Below, piece after piece: positions 7,701 through 8,881 of a stretch of DNA of 8,881 nucleotides. The position numbers and the translations under genes are program-made. Source of the DNA: Elusimicrobiota bacterium (GTDB taxonomy: Bacteria; Elusimicrobiota; Elusimicrobia; UBA1565; UBA9628); NCBI GenBank assembly GCA_028717865.1, contig JAQUMZ010000090.1, positions 1 through 8,881 on the forward strand, in the 5' to 3' direction. Position 1 is the stretch's first letter. The number at the start of each line of letters is the position of its first letter. Under the pieces are notes generated by a model that did no database searches, was not told where the DNA came from, and saw nothing but the letters and a program-made list of their open reading frames with translations.

Positions 7701-7730
7701 CCGGAAGCCGACAGCCGGCCCGAGCGCTGA
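4710..7730 (+). CDS. CheR methyltransferase-PAS-PAS-histidine kinase fusion lacking CheB
   Basis: 1006-residue cytoplasmic signalling protein; no membrane segment is visible. Residues 1-265 are a CheR-type domain: N-terminal helices with GVDFANYRQATVRRRIQRR, the S-adenosylmethionine loop GCATGEE (108-114), an ATDLSHGIL segment and SCRNVLMYL (209-217). Residues about 305-415 hold the PAS-like region usual after CheR in CheB-CheR kinases (LTHGHTRPFLE). About 435-525 is a coiled coil with repeated NEELQS-type heptads. Two PAS domains follow (about 525-635 and 645-765). HisKA has SHELMTP with H784. The ATPase has N897/N901, DTGIGVP (929-935) and GSGLGLAI (959-966). All catalytic motifs are intact. 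The family usually begins with a CheB methylesterase. Here an in-frame TAG at 4695-4697 lies just before ATG 4710, so CheB is absent rather than missed. No chemoreceptor gene is in the window, so the methyl acceptor is unknown. It is divergent from RR2, its probable partner. Confidence 0.93.
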   Translation: MTGTEPFKGICALLHSAKGVDFANYRQATVRRRIQRRAALRGAPDARRYLELLRADPAEAEALYDDILVHYTSFFREPRTFSALKARIYPRILADRPADEPIRIWVPGCATGEEAYSHAINLIEHLGPACRHTRMQLFATDLSHGILQKARSGLFPRRIERDVSPERLRRFFIRVSDGYRIAKAVRDLCIFARQDVAKDPPFSNMDFISCRNVLMYLGPALKRKVLPLFHYALKPRGLLMLGRCDALGDESLERFSLCDRTANVYSKTPGPMELPPDFSLAPRAFAAPPAAERRRAPALDAVRPDHEPEVHRILLERFTPSGVVVDDSLNILLTHGHTRPFLELPQGCASVNLLRMIRQDLAVPLRILLQRAKRENAAVARTVAVGQAKSETDIRLDVVPFRAPSDRRRCHLILFQTLAQLPAGGAARPGARQQRKLAQLQEELCATKSYLFSLTQEQEDSSRQIQSAHEEIVSNNEELQSMNEELATAKEELQSANEELVKVNAELRRRNDELNATNTDLSNVLSSSQIPIVLLDGSLRIRRFTPPAEKALRLRPGQVGKSILGLDLAVDASKLKAPLRQVVDRGQPRELELRDRQGRWYSVWIRPYRCGSARAIKGAILSLLDMTDKRQTHLALKDSRDCAETIIDTVKESLLILDSRLKVRKANRVFYETFREREPALAGRSIFDLGGGIWNLPGLKQRLAAAAIRSAPFTDWETQVAVPGLGRRSLAISARILPHRGHGGKNREILLLIEDISVRKEAAEAEALRRNEARQRDFVATVSHELMTPITAIKGYSESLMLGALEPAQKRVRFLQIIERNADRLAQLVEDILQLSALESHGKKPRPEPVPLLAAARKLLLNLSPLARQRGVRLRVDIAPRLCVLMDRSELARVLQNICENAVKYSRRRGRVRVEARAEGRHAVVSVRDTGIGVPAQDLDRIFERFHRAENARVHGGRGSGLGLAIVKSILESYRCRIWVESVEHRGTAFHFTLPLAPEADSRPER

Positions 7731-7756
7731 ACGGCGGCCGGGCGATCCGAAACAGA

Positions 7757-7781
7757 GCGGCGCGCCCCTCGGGCGCGCCGC
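7757..7781. terminator. Perfect GC hairpin between convergent genes, probable bidirectional terminator
   Basis: GCGGCGCGCCC (7757-7767), loop CTC (7768-7770), then its exact reverse complement (7771-7781): an 11-bp stem with a triloop. It lies 26 bp after the CheR-kinase stop and 42 bp beyond the end of the YHS gene on the other strand. No T-run follows on the plus strand. The minus-strand side has only a short T-rich stretch (TCTGTTTC), so this is not a textbook intrinsic terminator. Position makes transcript termination or 3'-end protection the likeliest role. The rest of 7731-7823 shows nothing recognisable. Confidence 0.55.
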
Positions 7782-7823
7782 CGATCCGCCGACCGCTGCT
7801 CGCGGAGGGGGAATCCCTGCCGA

Positions 7824-8021
7824 CTATTCCTCGCCGCCGCTTCCCGCCCTAGCCTCCATGCCGGAATATTTAGCCGGATCGGACCGGAATTTTTCCATGC
7901 AATCGGCGCCGCAGAAATAGCGGCGGCGCCCGTCGTGCTCGAGGCTGTGGCGCGTCTTGCGCGGGTCAACCGACATCCCGCAGACCGGATCCTTCTCGCC
8001 TTTCTTCATTTCTTTTTTCAT
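7824..8021 (-). CDS. YHS-domain small protein
   Basis: A 65-residue protein starting at ATG 8021, with the strong ribosome site GGGGAGGA (8031-8038) nine bases upstream. A longer reading of the frame to 8105 overlaps the Hsp20 gene and lacks support. After a Lys-rich start (MKKEMKKGEK), residues 11-52 form a YHS domain: DPVCGM (11-16), then YFCGADCMEKF with C37 and C41, then DPAKY (48-52). YHS domains occur in copper/heavy-metal transport ATPases, toluene-monooxygenase-type proteins and small stand-alone proteins. The Cys residues are thought to bind metal. The C-terminal tail is Gly/Glu-rich. It is the last gene of the minus-strand Hsp20 operon, 26 bp after the preceding gene. A role in metal or redox stress is inferred from the domain and neighbours only. 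Confidence 0.88.
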   Translation of the reverse strand: MKKEMKKGEKDPVCGMSVDPRKTRHSLEHDGRRRYFCGADCMEKFRSDPAKYSGMEARAGSGGEE

Positions 8022-8030
8022 CTTCGAGTT

Positions 8031-8038
8031 TCCTCCCC
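8031..8038 (-). promoter_or_regulatory. Ribosome binding site of the YHS gene
   Basis: The minus strand reads GGGGAGGA, nine bases before ATG 8021. This site fixes the start at 8021 rather than at the upstream in-frame ATG 8105 or the internal ATG 8009. Confidence 0.75.
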
Positions 8039-8047
8039 TGCCCGGGT

Positions 8048-8524
8048 TTATTCGATCTGTATCTTGCGCGGCTTGGCCTCTTCCGCTTTGGGCATCTCGA
8101 TGCAAAGCAGGCCGTTCTTCCAGGACGCCTTGACCCCTTCCGGCTTGATCTGCGCGGGCATGCTGAAGGCCCGGTAGAATTCACCCGAAGGCACCTCGGA
8201 GCGCAACCAGCCCTCGCCCTCGAAGTCTAGGCGAGTCTTGCCGCTCAAAACCAGGCCCTCGTCCTGTATCTCCAGCCGCACATCCTCTTTCTCCACCCCA
8301 GGCAGCGCGACGTAGACCGTGATGTCGGAGTCGGTCTCGCGAATGCTGACCGCGGGAGACCAGGCGCCCCCGACCTCCGGGCGCGCGTAGCGCCCCGGCA
8401 GGGACCGCCCGCTGAAGAAGTCTTCGAAAAGGCCGCTAATGCTGTCGCGCAAACCCAACATCTCCCGGAACGGATCGAGCGTCACCGACGCCTGCTGCCG
8501 GGGCATCTCCTTTGATTTTTGCAT
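8048..8524 (-). CDS. hsp20: Small heat-shock protein, Hsp20/alpha-crystallin family
   Basis: ATP-independent holdase chaperone that binds unfolding proteins and forms oligomers in the cytoplasm; 158 residues, normal length for the family. The N-terminal arm (1-54) has a DPFREM motif and a Phe-rich segment (LFEDFF, 32-37). The alpha-crystallin domain runs from about W55 to 148: WSPAVSIRETD, VALPGVEKEDV, GEFYRAFSMP, and the signature KNGLLCIEMPK. The C-terminal tail ends KPRKIQIE, and I155-x-I157 is the I-x-I anchor used in oligomer assembly. ATG 8524 is supported by GGAGGAG six bases upstream. It lies 15 bp downstream of a second Hsp20 gene and 26 bp upstream of the YHS gene, so the three are almost certainly co-transcribed. 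The operon promoter would be outside the window. Confidence 0.95.
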   Translation of the reverse strand: MQKSKEMPRQQASVTLDPFREMLGLRDSISGLFEDFFSGRSLPGRYARPEVGGAWSPAVSIRETDSDITVYVALPGVEKEDVRLEIQDEGLVLSGKTRLDFEGEGWLRSEVPSGEFYRAFSMPAQIKPEGVKASWKNGLLCIEMPKAEEAKPRKIQIE

Positions 8525-8530
8525 ACAGGT

Positions 8531-8537
8531 CTCCTCC
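8531..8537 (-). promoter_or_regulatory. Ribosome binding site of the complete Hsp20 gene
   Basis: The minus strand reads GGAGGAG, six bases before ATG 8524 and within the 15-bp gap after the upstream Hsp20 stop codon. It confirms the start and suggests efficient independent translation of the second cistron. Confidence 0.8.
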
Positions 8538-8539
8538 TT

Positions 8540-8881
8540 TTATTGGATGTCCACCCGGCGCACCTCGGTCGGCTTTGCCTTGGGCAGGTGGATCTCGAGC
8601 ACACCGTCCCGACATGTCGCCCTAGTCTCGTCGGGCTTGACCGGCGCGGGCAGATTCAGCGAACGCGCGAACGAAGCGAAATAGCGTTCCCGTCCGCGGC
8701 CGCCATGCTTCCTAAGCTCCCTTTCTCCGCCTTGCTGCGCGCGGATGCGCAGCCACGCGCCGGCGACCTCGACTTGCAGGGCCTCCTTGGCGACACCGGG
8801 GACCTTGACGGACACGATGAATTCCTTGGGTGTATCCTGCAGGTCGAACTCCGGCGGCCAGGCCCCGAGCTCACGGACCGC
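8540..8881 (-). CDS. Second Hsp20/alpha-crystallin small heat-shock protein, 5'-truncated
   Basis: The frame is open to the window edge, with 113 codons visible, and the N-terminus is missing. A GTG at 8815 could be taken as the start, but the 22 codons before it read as the normal entry into an alpha-crystallin domain (GAWPPEFDLQDTPKEFIVSV), so the gene continues beyond 8881. Visible motifs are VKVPGVAKEALQVEV, RYFASFARSLNLPAPV, and the signature RDGVLEIHLPKAK. The end, RRVDIQ, gives a V-x-I version of the C-terminal anchor. It is clearly divergent from the neighbouring Hsp20: a longer basic Gly/Arg insertion (GGERELRKHGGRGRER) sits before the strand beginning RYFASF. Such pairs can form mixed oligomers; that is inference here. 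It is upstream of and co-oriented with the other Hsp20 and the YHS gene. Confidence 0.92.
   Translation of the reverse strand, partial: AVRELGAWPPEFDLQDTPKEFIVSVKVPGVAKEALQVEVAGAWLRIRAQQGGERELRKHGGRGRERYFASFARSLNLPAPVKPDETRATCRDGVLEIHLPKAKPTEVRRVDIQ

Overview
The window is about two-thirds G+C by eye and gene-dense. It comes from a diderm (Gram-negative-type) bacterium, because the first gene encodes an outer-membrane beta-barrel ending in an aromatic residue. The lineage cannot be fixed from the sequence. The soluble multi-domain kinases and the mixture of strong and absent Shine-Dalgarno sequences would suit several high-GC environmental phyla. No tRNA, rRNA, CRISPR array or insertion sequence was seen.

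Layout. (1) Positions 1-1368, plus strand: 3' part of an exopolysaccharide-type gene. The end of a PgaB-like polysaccharide deacetylase domain is followed by a TPR-like helical segment and a PgaA-like outer-membrane barrel, all in one polypeptide. (2) 1369-1611, plus strand: a small ORF or remnant with a helix-turn-helix-like C-terminus. (3) 1595-4643, minus strand: a signalling cluster read right to left, with two paralogous OmpR/PhoB-type response regulators followed by a soluble REC-PAS-histidine kinase. (4) 4644-4709: a 66-bp divergent control region with three direct repeats at 11-bp spacing. The last repeat overlaps the -35 box of a recognisable promoter for the plus-strand gene. (5) 4710-7730, plus strand: a 1006-residue CheR-coiled coil-PAS-PAS-histidine kinase that lacks the CheB domain usual in this family. 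(6) 7731-7823: convergent intergenic region with a perfect 11-bp GC hairpin. (7) 7824-8881, minus strand: a stress operon with two adjacent small heat-shock proteins (Hsp20), the upstream one running off the window, then a 65-residue YHS metal-binding-type protein.

How the parts may work together (inference): two kinases without membrane segments flank two response regulators with nearly identical recognition regions. The divergent promoter carries an OmpR-family-like operator, so at least one regulator probably controls its own gene and the CheR-kinase. The cluster looks like a cytosolic, branched two-component network. Whether it controls the neighbouring exopolysaccharide gene or the Hsp20 operon cannot be decided from this window.
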